64,000 nucleotides of DNA from Burkholderiaceae bacterium (GCA_024235875.1 JACKLP010000001.1:372001-436000), one strand, 5' to 3'. Shown: positions 25,071 through 34,837, counted from the first letter of the stretch. Program-made: numbers and translations. The notes: generated by a model from the sequence alone, not told the origin.

Positions 25071-26384
25071 TCAGATTCCTCCGTTTGCATCATCGGCGGG
25101 CTCGTCCGCGAGCCGACCCAGCACGAAATCCGCCAGATCCTCCAGCGCGACACTTTGCTGCTCGCCCTTGCCCGTTTCGTCTTGTCCACCGCGCAAGCTC
25201 TTGACCGCCGCCACGCCCTTTGCGACCTCGTCGTCGCCAAGGACGATCGCGAACGCGGCCCGCGAAGCGTCGGCACGCTTGAATTGCGACTTGAACCCGC
25301 CGCTCCCGCAATGCATCACGACGTCCAGGCCGGCATCGCGCAGGCGTTCTGCGACCTGGATCGCGGTATGGGCAGCCGCGTCGCCCTGATGGACGACGTA
25401 GCAGTCGGGCGAGGCCCCCTCGCCCACCAGGTCATGCTGGCGCAGCAACTCGAGCACGCGCTCGACGCCCAGCGCGAAGCCGCATGAAGGCGACGCCCTG
25501 CCGCCGAGCATCTCGACCAGCGGATCGTAGCGCCCGCCACCGCACAGGGTCAGGCCATCGGCCACCCACTCGAACACGGTGAGGTTGTAGTAGTCGAGCC
25601 CACGCACCAGCCGATGATTGACATGATAGGGCTGGTTCAGGTCTCGCAGGCGCTGCGTCAGACCGTCGAAATGTGCGCGCGAGGCCTCGCCCAGGAACTC
25701 GGCGAGCCGCGGCGCATTCTCCGCGATCTCCTGCATGGCCGGATTCTTGGTATCGAGGATCCGAAGCGGATTCGAGTGCAGGCGTCGGCGCGCGTCCTCG
25801 TCGAGCAGGTCGCGATGTCCCTCGAGGTAGGAGATCAAGGCCTGTCGATGCGCGGCGCGCTCGTCGGCCTGGCCGAGCGAGTTGATCTCGAGGCGGACCT
25901 GCGGCAAGCCGAGATCGTCCCAGAGCCGGCGGCAGAGCATGATCAGCTCCGCATCGACATCGGGCCCGGCAAAACCCAGTGCCTCGGCGCCGATCTGGTG
26001 GAACTGGCGATAGCGCCCCTTTTGCGGGCGCTCGTGCCGAAACATGGGCCCCGCGTACCAGAGCCGCCTGGGCGACTCATAGGTCAGGTTGTGCTCGAGC
26101 GCCGCGCGGACGACACCGGCGGTGTTCTCGGGCCGCAAGCTCAGTTCGTCTCCGTTGAGCGAGTCGACGAAGGAGTACATCTCCTTTTCGACGATGTCGG
26201 TGACTTCGCCGAGCCCACGCACGAACAGGCGCGTCGGTTCGACGATCGGGGTGCGGATGCGCGCATACCCATAGGCTCGCATCGTGGCGGCCACGGTACT
26301 CTCGAGCCGATCCCAAAGCGCTTCGTCGGCCGGCAGCACGTCGTTCATGCCGCGCACACCCTGGATTCTGTCGACCTTGCTCAT
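25071..26384 (-). CDS. hisS: Histidyl-tRNA synthetase
   Basis: A 437-aa class II aminoacyl-tRNA synthetase. It begins MSKVDRIQGVRGMNDVLP; motif 2 reads GPMFRHERPQKGRYRQFHQ, the HisRS signature LVRGLDYYNLTVFEW follows, and motif 3 is FALGVERV. The C-terminal anticodon-binding domain occupies about 335-425. The ATG at 26384 has GGAC at suitable distance; an ATG six codons upstream is less likely. It sits in the conserved ispG-hisS-yfgM-bamB order. Confidence 0.96.
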   Translation of the reverse strand: MSKVDRIQGVRGMNDVLPADEALWDRLESTVAATMRAYGYARIRTPIVEPTRLFVRGLGEVTDIVEKEMYSFVDSLNGDELSLRPENTAGVVRAALEHNLTYESPRRLWYAGPMFRHERPQKGRYRQFHQIGAEALGFAGPDVDAELIMLCRRLWDDLGLPQVRLEINSLGQADERAAHRQALISYLEGHRDLLDEDARRRLHSNPLRILDTKNPAMQEIAENAPRLAEFLGEASRAHFDGLTQRLRDLNQPYHVNHRLVRGLDYYNLTVFEWVADGLTLCGGGRYDPLVEMLGGRASPSCGFALGVERVLELLRQHDLVGEGASPDCYVVHQGDAAAHTAIQVAERLRDAGLDVVMHCGSGGFKSQFKRADASRAAFAIVLGDDEVAKGVAAVKSLRGGQDETGKGEQQSVALEDLADFVLGRLADEPADDANGGI

Positions 26385-26451
26385 CCCTGTCGTCCGTTTC
26401 ATTCCGGTTCGATCGCGCTGCTCCGATCGGCAAGCGTGTCCGATTCGTCGT

Positions 26452-27765
26452 TCAGTCGCTGCCCGCCGCCGACGCCTGGGGCGTCGGTGCCTGCTCGAGC
26501 GCCGTCCCGTAGCGCCTGGCCACGTAGGACTCCACGATCGCCTGGAACTCTTCGGCGATTTGCGCCCCCTTGAGCGTGACCGAGCGCTCGCCGTCGACGA
26601 ACACCGGCGCCACCGGGGCCTCGCCGGACCCGGGCAGCGAAATGCCGATGTCCGCATGCCGGCTTTCTCCGGGGCCGTTGACCACGCAGCCCATCACCGC
26701 CACCTGCATCGACTCCACGCCCGGATAGCGCGCGCGCCAAACGGGCATCTGCTCCCGAAGAAAGCGCTGGATCCGATCGGCAAGGGTCTGGAAGAAGGTC
26801 GAACTGGTCCGCCCGCAGCCAGGACAGGCGACGACCTGCGGCGTGAATGCGCGCAAGCCCATGGACTGCAGGATCTCCTGTCCGACGATCACCTCGCGAG
26901 TACGGTCGCCGCCCGGCTCGGGCGTCAGTGAGATGCGGATCGTGTCGCCGATGCCTTCCTGGAGCAACACCGACAGTGCCGCCGTCGACGCCACGATTCC
27001 CTTGCTTCCCATGCCGGCTTCGGTCAGGCCCAGATGCAAGGGGTAGTCGGCGCGCTCGGACAGCCGGCGGTAGACGGCAATCAAATCCTGCACCGCGGAA
27101 ACCTTGGTCGACAGCACGATCGCGTCGGGCCCGAGACCCAGCGACTCGGCCGCGGCCGCGCTCTCGAGCGCCGAGGTCACGAGCGCCTCGCGCATCACTT
27201 CGCGGGCATCCAGGGGGCGCGCACGCCGCGCGTTCTCGTCCATCAGGCGGGCGAGCAATTGTTGATCCAGGCTACCCCAGTTGACGCCGATCCGCACCGG
27301 CCGCGAGTGCTCGCGTGCCACCTCGATCATCTGCGCGAAGTTGTCCTCCCGGCGACTGCCCGCACCGATGTTGCCCGGATTGATCCGGTACTTGGACAGC
27401 GCTCTCGCGCAATCGGGATAACGGGTCAACAGCTTGTGCCCGTTGTAGTGGAAGTCGCCGACCAGGGGCACATCGACCCCGATTGCGTCGAGCCGCTCGC
27501 GGATCTCGGGCACCGCCTCGGCCGCCTGCGGTGTGTTCACGGTGATTCGAACCAATTCCGAACCCGCTTGCGCCAACTCGCGAACCTGGACCACGGTCGC
27601 GATGACGTCCGCCGTATCGGTATTGGTCATCGATTGCACCACCACGGGTGCATCGCCACCGATCGCCACGACGCGCTCGCCCCAGACGACCCGCACGCCG
27701 CGCGTGCTTCGCCTGGAGCCGGCACCCACGGGCCGATCCGCCGCGATACCGTCCTCGGACATCAT
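26452..27765 (-). CDS. ispG: 4-hydroxy-3-methylbut-2-enyl diphosphate synthase (IspG/GcpE)
   Basis: A 437-aa iron-sulfur enzyme of the methylerythritol-phosphate isoprenoid pathway, flavodoxin-dependent by family. The N-terminal TIM barrel includes VVVQSMTNTDTADV and GDFHYNGHKLL; the 4Fe-4S ligands are in ACPGCGRTSS and MGCVVNGPGESRHADIG near the C terminus. The start is an ATG at 27765 overlapping the rodZ stop (ATGA); a second ATG follows at once. Confidence 0.96.
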   Translation of the reverse strand: MMSEDGIAADRPVGAGSRRSTRGVRVVWGERVVAIGGDAPVVVQSMTNTDTADVIATVVQVRELAQAGSELVRITVNTPQAAEAVPEIRERLDAIGVDVPLVGDFHYNGHKLLTRYPDCARALSKYRINPGNIGAGSRREDNFAQMIEVAREHSRPVRIGVNWGSLDQQLLARLMDENARRARPLDAREVMREALVTSALESAAAAESLGLGPDAIVLSTKVSAVQDLIAVYRRLSERADYPLHLGLTEAGMGSKGIVASTAALSVLLQEGIGDTIRISLTPEPGGDRTREVIVGQEILQSMGLRAFTPQVVACPGCGRTSSTFFQTLADRIQRFLREQMPVWRARYPGVESMQVAVMGCVVNGPGESRHADIGISLPGSGEAPVAPVFVDGERSVTLKGAQIAEEFQAIVESYVARRYGTALEQAPTPQASAAGSD

Positions 27766-29021
27766 TTGACCTTCAGGCGCGCGACGCCTTGCTTCATCGA
27801 CGGTTCGAGATCGATGTTCCGTCCCTGGCGCTCCACCCTCACGTTCGACGCCTTGCCGATGATCAAAGCGAACGGCGCGCTCCCGCTCAGCGGTAGCGCC
27901 ACGCCCTTGCCTCTCGTGCCGGTGAACAGGATCTTGCCGGCCGCGTCACGGACTTCGACCCAGCTGTCGCCGCTGAACACCAGGCGCAAGGCCGCGTCAG
28001 AACCCGACGAATCGCCCGTCGGCAACGGCATCTCGAGCTTCACACCGGGCTTGTTCGCGTCCGCCACGGCCGACGCGGGACTGCGCTCCGACCCCGACGG
28101 CGCAGGCCTTGCTGGCGCGGGGCTCGTCGCCGCGTCCGTCGAGGCGGCCGTGTCCGCATTCTTGGCATCCGAGGCCGTCGCCGCAGGCGAGGCGCCGGCC
28201 GGCGCATCGGCGGTGGTGGCCGATGCGACCGAGGTCCCCTTCGAGCCAGGCCCGGCGATCGCCGGCGCCCCGGTGCCCGGCACCGCCGTCGATGTCGTCG
28301 CGGACGAGGTCGCCGCATCGGCAGACCCCGTCGAGGCGGAATCGAGCGCGGGGCTCGGCACGGCCGTGGCGACCGCCCCGCCCGCGGGCGGCGTCGAGGC
28401 GGCATCGCTCGCGGCCGCGCCAGACCTTGCTCGAGACGCCTCGGGTCCGGTACCGGACCCACTGTCGGAAGCCGTCGCAGCCTCGGTACGGGTGCCACCC
28501 GCCGCGGCGCCCGATCCGGTGGTCGCCGGCTCCAAGCGGACTCGTCCGCTCGAATTCGGCGCGCGCGCCGAATCGCCCTGAGGCTCGGCGCCGCGACCGA
28601 AGAACATCGCGATCACGACGACACCGACGACCCCGAGAATTCCCCACAGCCAACGACTGCCCGAACCGCCACTGCCAAACCCCTCGGCGCCACCGACCGA
28701 CGCCTTGCGCCGCCGCGGCATCGCCGCGGTGGCCGGCGGCACGTAGCCGCCGATGGCCTCGAGCAACGGCGCCACGTCGCGATCGAGCAGACGGCCATAA
28801 GAGCGCACCGCGCCGCGCACGAACGCCAAGCCCGGCAAGGACGCCCAGTCCCCGGCTTCGATCGCCTCGATCTGGCGCGCGCTCATCCGCAGGCGCGTGG
28901 CGACGTCCTGGACGCTGTAGCCGGCGCTTTCGCGCGCGCTGGCCAGGCGCGAAGGATCAGCGATCACGGCCGTGTCGTCGCTGGTGATGGCGTCGGCGTC
29001 GCCGGTGACTTCTTGGGTCAT
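27762..29021 (-). CDS. rodZ: RodZ-like cell-shape protein (HTH, membrane helix, DUF4115)
   Basis: A 419-aa bitopic membrane protein. An N-terminal helix-turn-helix domain (about 24-90, LRMSARQIEAIEAGDWASLP) that binds MreB in RodZ proteins precedes a transmembrane helix at about 124-141 (WLWGILGVVGVVVIAMFF). A periplasmic linker of about 200 residues, almost only Ala, Ser, Thr, Pro, Gly and Asp, leads to a C-terminal DUF4115 beta domain (about 345-419, LVFSGDSWVEVRDAAGK). The low-complexity linker is much longer than in Escherichia coli. Its ATG overlaps the pilW stop by one base. Confidence 0.88.
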   Translation of the reverse strand: MTQEVTGDADAITSDDTAVIADPSRLASARESAGYSVQDVATRLRMSARQIEAIEAGDWASLPGLAFVRGAVRSYGRLLDRDVAPLLEAIGGYVPPATAAMPRRRKASVGGAEGFGSGGSGSRWLWGILGVVGVVVIAMFFGRGAEPQGDSARAPNSSGRVRLEPATTGSGAAAGGTRTEAATASDSGSGTGPEASRARSGAAASDAASTPPAGGAVATAVPSPALDSASTGSADAATSSATTSTAVPGTGAPAIAGPGSKGTSVASATTADAPAGASPAATASDAKNADTAASTDAATSPAPARPAPSGSERSPASAVADANKPGVKLEMPLPTGDSSGSDAALRLVFSGDSWVEVRDAAGKILFTGTRGKGVALPLSGSAPFALIIGKASNVRVERQGRNIDLEPSMKQGVARLKVK

Positions 29022-29848
29022 CAGTCGAATCTTCCCTGGCTCAGGAGGTCGGCCTCGGGCGAGCCGGGAAATCGGCGCCGAAGCTGGGTCGCCAGGCTCG
29101 CCTCGCCGTCACGATCGCCGCGCGCGCGCTGCACCCGAAGCGCCAGCCAGAGCGTCCGCGCCGTGGCCGGATGCGAGGTCACGAGCCGCTGGGCATAGAA
29201 GTGGGCGCGATCGAGGTCCTTTTGCTTGAGATAGATCTCGGCGAGGTTGTACATGGCGACCGGATTGGTCGCATCGATCTGGAACGCGCGCAGCAGGTAG
29301 CGCTGGGCACGCTTGTCGTCGCCGGCGCGCCGCATGCAGATCCCGGCGTTGTGCAGCGCGCGTGAAGGCGTCTGGTAGAGCGGGTCCTTTAGGGCCTTCT
29401 CGAAGTACGTGATCGACGCCTCGAACTTGCCGCGGCTGCACAGGTACCAGCCGTAGTTGTTGTTCAACTCGGCGCTGTCGGGCATCAGCTTGAGGCCCTG
29501 CGCAAAGCTCTGCTCGGCCTTCGAGTCCTCGCGCAGCGACATGTAGACCAGGCCCAGCATCCCGTAGGCTGCGGCATAGTTCGGGTCGATGGTCAGTGCC
29601 TGACGCAGTTCGTCGAGCGCGACCGAGTAGTTCTTCTGCTGGTAATAGCCGGCCGCCAGCTCGAGCCGAATGCGCGCTCGGCGCCTTTGCTCGCTGTCAT
29701 TGGCCGACTTGGGCACGACGGTATCGTCCGAGCCGATCCCGGGCCCCGCCGTGCCGGCGCAGCCTCCAAGCAAGGCGAGCGCCGCGAGCAGGCATCCCGC
29801 GGCCAGGCGCAGAAACGGCGATACCTTGCGCTTGTCAGCTGATGACAT
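29021..29848 (-). CDS. pilW: Type IV pilus biogenesis/stability lipoprotein PilW
   Basis: A 275-aa lipoprotein with signal peptide and lipobox LGGC (Cys30), followed by TPR repeats (ARIRLELAAGYYQQKNYSVA, LNNNYGWYLCSRGKFEASI). It matches PilW/PilF, which helps PilQ secretin multimerise in the outer membrane, so type IV pili are expected in this organism, in line with the Pil-Chp operon 7 kb away. The ATG overlaps the rlmN stop by one base (TGATG). Confidence 0.93.
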   Translation of the reverse strand: MSSADKRKVSPFLRLAAGCLLAALALLGGCAGTAGPGIGSDDTVVPKSANDSEQRRRARIRLELAAGYYQQKNYSVALDELRQALTIDPNYAAAYGMLGLVYMSLREDSKAEQSFAQGLKLMPDSAELNNNYGWYLCSRGKFEASITYFEKALKDPLYQTPSRALHNAGICMRRAGDDKRAQRYLLRAFQIDATNPVAMYNLAEIYLKQKDLDRAHFYAQRLVTSHPATARTLWLALRVQRARGDRDGEASLATQLRRRFPGSPEADLLSQGRFD

Positions 29849-30960
29849 CAGGACTCCTCGACCAGTCGAATCGTTTGCCGGCGATTGCGCTCGTCGAGCC
29901 GTGTGCGGTCCTGTACCTCGCCGGCAAGCTGCCCGCACGCGGCCGCGATGTCGTCGCCCCGGGTGCGCCGGGTCGTCGTGACGATACCCGCATCGACCAG
30001 GGTTTGCGCAAAAGCCCGAACCCGCGACGCCGGCGAGCGCCGCAAACCGCTACCGGGAAACGGATTGAACGGTATCAGATTGAACTTGCACGGCAGCCCT
30101 CTGACCAGGCGCAGCAGCGACTCGGCATGCCGGTCCTGGTCATTGAGGCCGTCGATCATCACGTACTCGAAGGTGATGAAGTCGCGCGGCGCTTTCTCGA
30201 GATAGCGATGACAGGCGTCCATCAGTTCGCGCAGCGGGTACTTGCGGTTCAGCGGCACGAGTTCGTCGCGAAGCGCGTCGTCGGGCGCATGGAGCGACAC
30301 CGCGAGCGCAACCGGTAACTCGTCGCGCAGACGGTCCATCATCGGGACCACACCCGAGGTCGACACCGTCACGCGACGACGCGACAGGCCGTAGCCGTGA
30401 TCATCGAGCATCAGGCGAATCGCCCGGATCGTGGCGGCATAGTTCTGCAAGGGCTCGCCCATGCCCATGAACACGACGTTGCTGACGACCCGCTCGCCCC
30501 CGCCACGCTCGAACTCGCCGAGAACGCGCTTGGCGTGGCGCAGCTGCCCGATGATCTCAGCCGTTTCCAGGTTGCGCGCGAAGCCCTGCTTTCCGGTCGA
30601 GCAAAAAAGGCAGTTCACCGCGCAGCCGGCCTGGGTGGACACACACAGCGTCCCGCGGTCGGCTTCCGGAATGAAGACCGTCTCGATGGCGTTGCCTGAG
30701 CCGACATCGAACAGCCACTTGCGCGTGCCGTCCGCCGACAGGTGATCGCTCAGGACGGCCAGGGATCCCACCCGCGCATCCCGGGCGAGCCCTTCGCGAA
30801 AGACGCGCGCCAGGTCGGTCATTTCCGCGAATTCGCTCTCACCACGCTGGTGCATCCAACGCAGCAGTTGGCGGGCGCGAAACGGCTTCTCACCGCGCGC
30901 CGCGCACCAGGCCGACAAGGCATCGGCGTCCAATCCGATCAGATCGACCTTCGCGTTCAT
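29848..30960 (-). CDS. rlmN: Dual-specificity 23S rRNA/tRNA (adenine-C2)-methyltransferase RlmN
   Basis: A 370-aa radical SAM enzyme that methylates A2503 of 23S rRNA and A37 of several tRNAs. The cluster-binding motif is CAVNCLFCSTGKQGF; MGMGEPLQNY and the C-terminal catalytic Cys in ACGQLAGE are present. The ATG at 30960 begins with the typical helical domain (LGLDADALSAWCAARGEKPFR, split by family at this site). It lies 35 bases after ndk. Confidence 0.96.
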   Translation of the reverse strand: MNAKVDLIGLDADALSAWCAARGEKPFRARQLLRWMHQRGESEFAEMTDLARVFREGLARDARVGSLAVLSDHLSADGTRKWLFDVGSGNAIETVFIPEADRGTLCVSTQAGCAVNCLFCSTGKQGFARNLETAEIIGQLRHAKRVLGEFERGGGERVVSNVVFMGMGEPLQNYAATIRAIRLMLDDHGYGLSRRRVTVSTSGVVPMMDRLRDELPVALAVSLHAPDDALRDELVPLNRKYPLRELMDACHRYLEKAPRDFITFEYVMIDGLNDQDRHAESLLRLVRGLPCKFNLIPFNPFPGSGLRRSPASRVRAFAQTLVDAGIVTTTRRTRGDDIAAACGQLAGEVQDRTRLDERNRRQTIRLVEES

Positions 30961-30995
30961 CGGCGGTCGGGGCGGCGCCGTGTCGGTACCTTCGC

Positions 30996-31421
<426 letters not shown>

Positions 31422-31747
31422 TTTGGTTCCGAGTGAGTTTCGACTGAATTCAGGACGACGTCTGCGCGTACGAGAAAATCCGGCAGGCGCGCTCGAACTG
31501 CCGCGACTGCCACGTGGGGCACCGCAAACGGCAACCCACACGCTACCGATCGCGTACCGGCCCGGGCCAGGCACCCACGCCGAATCGGCTTGATCGCACC
31601 GAATCGGCTTGATCGCACCCGTTTGGGCGCAACCATCGACTCGGCGCGACCGCATGCAGCGCAAGACATGCTCGTGCAAAGCCAAGCCGCGCAGTGAAAC
31701 ACGCGATTTTATCACAGCCCCCTGACCGGCTCGACCCGTGGACAGGC
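31422..31747 (-). other. Gene-free 326-base ndk leader region
   Basis: This stretch between rlmD and ndk has no convincing coding sequence. On the minus strand it holds a putative minus-10 box TAAAAT (31711-31706) with a weak minus-35-like TCGAGC 17 bases before it; transcription from there would give ndk a leader of about 280 bases. A 19-bp exact tandem duplication lies within the leader at 31581-31618. Confidence 0.5.
31581..31618. repeat. Two exact tandem copies of a 19-bp unit
   Basis: The unit cgaatcggcttgatcgcac occurs at 31581-31599 and again at 31600-31618 without mismatch. It is in the non-coding ndk leader. Possible origins are replication slippage or a duplicated regulator site; nothing else supports either. 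Confidence 0.9.
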
Positions 31748-33136
31748 CTATTCGAAGACCGCGATCGACTCGACGTGAGAGGTCTGCGGGAACATGTTGA
31801 TCGCGCCGGCGGCTCGCAGGCGGTAGCCGCCCGTGTGCACCAGGATGGCGGCATCCCGGGCAAGCGTGGCGGGGTTGCAGGACACGTAGACCATCCGCTT
31901 CGGTCGCTCGAGCGCCTCGCAAAGCGCCTGGCAGACCGCTTGCGCACCTTCTCGCGGCGGGTCGATCAGGACCCGGTCGAAGTGCCCCAGTTCGCGCCAC
32001 TTGTCCGGCGTCATCTTGAACAGATCGTCCGCCTCGAAGCGGGTTCGCTCGGCCAGGCCATTGGCTCGGGCATTCTCGGCCGCTCGCGTGCACAGGGTCT
32101 CGCTGCCCTCGATCCCGGTCACATCGGCGCCGCGGGCGGCCAATGGCAGCGAGAAATTGCCCAGCCCGCAGAACAGATCGGCGACCCGCTCGCCTGCCTG
32201 GGGCCCGAGCAGGCGAATCGCCCGCCCCACCAGCACGGTATTGATCGCATGATTGACCTGCGTGAAATCGGTCGGGCGATACGGCATGCGCAGGCCGAAT
32301 TCGGGCAGATCGTAGCCAAGCCCCGAGCGCGCGCCCTCGCCGGCCAGGGCACCGTCCGCAGCGAGCAGCGAGATGGAATCGGGGCCCTTGGGCTGGAGCC
32401 AGACTTCGACGGACTCGGCCGCAGAGAAGGCCGCAAGCCGGGCTAGATCCGTATCCGAAGGCGGCTCGAGGACCCTGAACACGAGCGCGACCAGCTCCGA
32501 TCGCCCCTCGACATCGGTTGCGCCGGCCTCGCGCGTACCCACGGCCACCTCGATCTGCGGTATCCGGTCCCTGACCGACAAGGATTCGACGAGCGCACGA
32601 AGCGGCAACAGCAGCGCCGACACGCGCGGTGCCAGGACCTCGCATTGCCTGATATCGGCGACATAGCTCGACGCCCGCTCTCGAAAACCGACGAGCACGC
32701 CCCCTTTCTTCGGCACGTTGCGCACCGACAGGCGGGCCCGGTAGCGATAGCCCAGCGCCGGACCGGCGATCGCTCGCAGCATCGTCTCGGGTCGCAGGCG
32801 TCCGATGTGCCAGAGCTGATCCTCGAGCGCACGCTGCTTGATCGCGAGCTGCGCACCTGCGGCCAGATGCTGCATGGAGCAGCCCCCGCAGACGCCGAAG
32901 TGCGGACAGGGCGGCACGACCCGTTGGCTGCTGCCATGAACGACTTCGATCGTCTCGGCGACGTCGAAACGCGGCTTTCGTCGAATGACCCGGGCGAGCA
33001 CCCGCTCGCCGGGCAAGCCCCCACGAACGAACACGACCTTCCCGTCGTGGCGGCTGATTCCGTTCGCGTCGAGGTCGATGGACTCGATCGCGCAGGCGAT
33101 CGGCGGCGCCTCCACGCCACGGCCCCGGCGGCTCAC
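31748..33136 (-). CDS. rlmD: 23S rRNA (uracil-C5)-methyltransferase RlmD
   Basis: A 462-aa SAM-dependent methyltransferase that makes m5U1939 in 23S rRNA. It has an N-terminal TRAM-like domain, the 4Fe-4S cluster region CPHFGVCGGCSMQHL, the SAM motif VADLFCGLGNFSLPLA, DPPREGAQ, and the catalytic Cys in VSCNPATLARD. The GTG at 33136 overlaps the stop of the upstream exonuclease gene (GTGA); a later in-frame GTG is an alternative. Confidence 0.94.
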   Translation of the reverse strand: MSRRGRGVEAPPIACAIESIDLDANGISRHDGKVVFVRGGLPGERVLARVIRRKPRFDVAETIEVVHGSSQRVVPPCPHFGVCGGCSMQHLAAGAQLAIKQRALEDQLWHIGRLRPETMLRAIAGPALGYRYRARLSVRNVPKKGGVLVGFRERASSYVADIRQCEVLAPRVSALLLPLRALVESLSVRDRIPQIEVAVGTREAGATDVEGRSELVALVFRVLEPPSDTDLARLAAFSAAESVEVWLQPKGPDSISLLAADGALAGEGARSGLGYDLPEFGLRMPYRPTDFTQVNHAINTVLVGRAIRLLGPQAGERVADLFCGLGNFSLPLAARGADVTGIEGSETLCTRAAENARANGLAERTRFEADDLFKMTPDKWRELGHFDRVLIDPPREGAQAVCQALCEALERPKRMVYVSCNPATLARDAAILVHTGGYRLRAAGAINMFPQTSHVESIAVFE

Positions 33137-33912
33137 GATGGCGACCAGGCCGACAGGAACTGCCGCCAATGCTCGCCGGACAGGCCGGAGAGGCTTGCGC
33201 GCAACCGCTCGATCTCGTCGGAATAGCGTTCCGGCGACCAATTCCCCCGCATGGCCTCGAACCGGCAGTACATCAGGTAGGTATTCGCCACGTCGGTCTC
33301 GCAGTAGGCCCTGATGTCGTCGAGCCCGCCCGCGCGATACGCCGACCACACCTGCGAGCCGTCCATGCCGAGCTTGCCGGGAAATCCGCACAGCTTGGCC
33401 AGCTCATCGAGCGGCACGCTCGCACGCGGTGCATAGAGCGCCAGCACGTCCATCAGATCGAGATGCCGGCTGTGATAGCGGCTCAGGTAGTTGTTCCAGC
33501 GGAACTCCCGATCGTCGTCGCCCTGCTCCCAGTAGCGAGGCGCGCTCACGCCATGAATCAGGCTGCGATAGTGCATCACCTGAAGGTCGAAGCCGCCGCC
33601 GTTCCAGGACACGAGTTGCGGCGTATAGCGCTCGACCTGACGGTAGAACAGGCCCAGCAACTTGGCTTCGGCGTCATCGGGCTGGCCCAGGCAGCGCACC
33701 GTCAGCCCCGAGTCGTCGCGCAACAGACAGGCGATCGCGACGATCCGGTGCTGGTGCAGCGGCAGGAAGTCCGAGCCAGTCTTCTCCTTGCGCGCCGCCA
33801 TGGCGTTCTCCACCACGGTGTCGTCGGAGACCGTCGGCGAGACCTCGCCCAGGCGGCGCAGGCCCGCCACATCGGGAATCGTCTCGATGTCGAAGACCAG
33901 CACCGGCGACAT
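33133..33912 (-). CDS. Predicted PolB-type 3'-5' exonuclease
   Basis: A 259-aa protein of the DEDD exonuclease fold, resembling the predicted 3'-5' exonucleases related to the exonuclease domain of polymerase B. The DEDD residues are visible as VFDIETIP (Asp, Glu), SWNGGGFDLQ (Asp) and YCETDVANTY (Asp). It probably trims DNA or RNA 3' ends. It is co-translated with nlpD upstream (1-base overlap) and rlmD downstream (4-base overlap). Confidence 0.85.
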   Translation of the reverse strand: MSPVLVFDIETIPDVAGLRRLGEVSPTVSDDTVVENAMAARKEKTGSDFLPLHQHRIVAIACLLRDDSGLTVRCLGQPDDAEAKLLGLFYRQVERYTPQLVSWNGGGFDLQVMHYRSLIHGVSAPRYWEQGDDDREFRWNNYLSRYHSRHLDLMDVLALYAPRASVPLDELAKLCGFPGKLGMDGSQVWSAYRAGGLDDIRAYCETDVANTYLMYCRFEAMRGNWSPERYSDEIERLRASLSGLSGEHWRQFLSAWSPS

Positions 33913-34829
33913 CAGCGCTCCGGTAGCACCCGCAGCGGGTCGATTGGCTTGCCCTGGCGACGGATCTCGAAATGCAGCTTGGGCGAGTTGGTACCCGTGG
34001 CCCCGATCTCGGCGATCTTCTGGCCCTGCTTGACGAATTGACCTTCCTTGACCAGCAGCTTGCGGTTGTGCGCATAGACCGAAAGCAGGGACTGCTTGGG
34101 ATGCTGGACGATCAGAAGCTGTCCATAGCCGCGCGGCCCCAGGCCACTGAAGATGACCTTGCCCGCCGCGGCGGCGACCACGGGATCACCCGGTCGCCCT
34201 GCGATCGAGATCCCCATCTGCTTGCCGGCGTCGAAACCCTCGCCCAGCTTGCCCTTGGCCGGCCAGATGAACATGCCGGCCGCCGGGTCGCGGTCCGCCT
34301 TGGGCGCGGGCGCCGGCAACGGGATCGGGCGCTTGACGGCGGCCACGCTCGGCGCGGGCATCGCCGGCGGGTTCGCGCTGCTCGCCTGTCCGGCCTGCTT
34401 CAGCGCCTGCTCCGAATAGGGCTGCTTCAGACCGCTCGGCCCCATTCGCACCCCGGCATTGGCCGACTCGGCGGAGGCTCCGGGCAACGCGACCGTGCCG
34501 CCCAGGGTGCGCGACTCGATGCGCCCGGCCCGGATGGGCGAGGCCTCGATCGGTGCCGGCCCGGTCTCGGCGGCGCCACCACCGGCCCCGGCCGCCGCCG
34601 GAATCTCGGCGCGCGGCACCGTGACGCTTGCCGGCGTCGCGGGCACGGCCGGACGGTTGATGATCGGAGCGGGTGAGATCGGCGTACTGCAGCCGGCCAC
34701 CAGCGCGGCGCCGGCGATCATCAGGGGCGCAAGCACGACCGCGAGCCGGTCCTGGCCTGGCGCGACGACTGCTTCCGACCGCCCAAGACGGGCGACCGCG
34801 CCGACGGGGGGGGCGTCGGTAGATTGCAT
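33912..34829 (-). CDS. nlpD: NlpD-like M23-fold lipoprotein without visible LysM
   Basis: A 305-aa lipoprotein with lipobox VAGC (Cys47), a Pro/Ala-rich spacer to about residue 195 and a C-terminal LytM (peptidase M23 fold) domain: FIWPAKGKLGEGFDAGKQ, VVAAAAGKVIFSGLGPRGYG and LHFEIRRQGKPIDPLRVLP. The first zinc ligand of active M23 enzymes is missing (QMGISIAG), as in NlpD/EnvC amidase activators, so it most likely activates AmiC during cell separation. I do not see the LysM peptidoglycan-binding motif that usually precedes the LytM domain. The surE-pcm-nlpD order is classical. Confidence 0.88.
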   Translation of the reverse strand: MQSTDAPPVGAVARLGRSEAVVAPGQDRLAVVLAPLMIAGAALVAGCSTPISPAPIINRPAVPATPASVTVPRAEIPAAAGAGGGAAETGPAPIEASPIRAGRIESRTLGGTVALPGASAESANAGVRMGPSGLKQPYSEQALKQAGQASSANPPAMPAPSVAAVKRPIPLPAPAPKADRDPAAGMFIWPAKGKLGEGFDAGKQMGISIAGRPGDPVVAAAAGKVIFSGLGPRGYGQLLIVQHPKQSLLSVYAHNRKLLVKEGQFVKQGQKIAEIGATGTNSPKLHFEIRRQGKPIDPLRVLPER

Positions 34830-34837
34830 GGGAGTCC

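Noticed and set aside
28055..28560. Short imperfect Ala/Pro repeats in rodZ considered as a tandem repeat array or CRISPR-like element
   Set aside because: No fixed unit length or spacer structure; it is codon-level low complexity in a coding linker.
27034..28581. A 515-residue plus-strand frame with an Ala/Val/Pro-rich C terminus opposite ispG and rodZ
   Set aside because: The repetitive composition simply reflects the complementary strand of the low-complexity RodZ linker.
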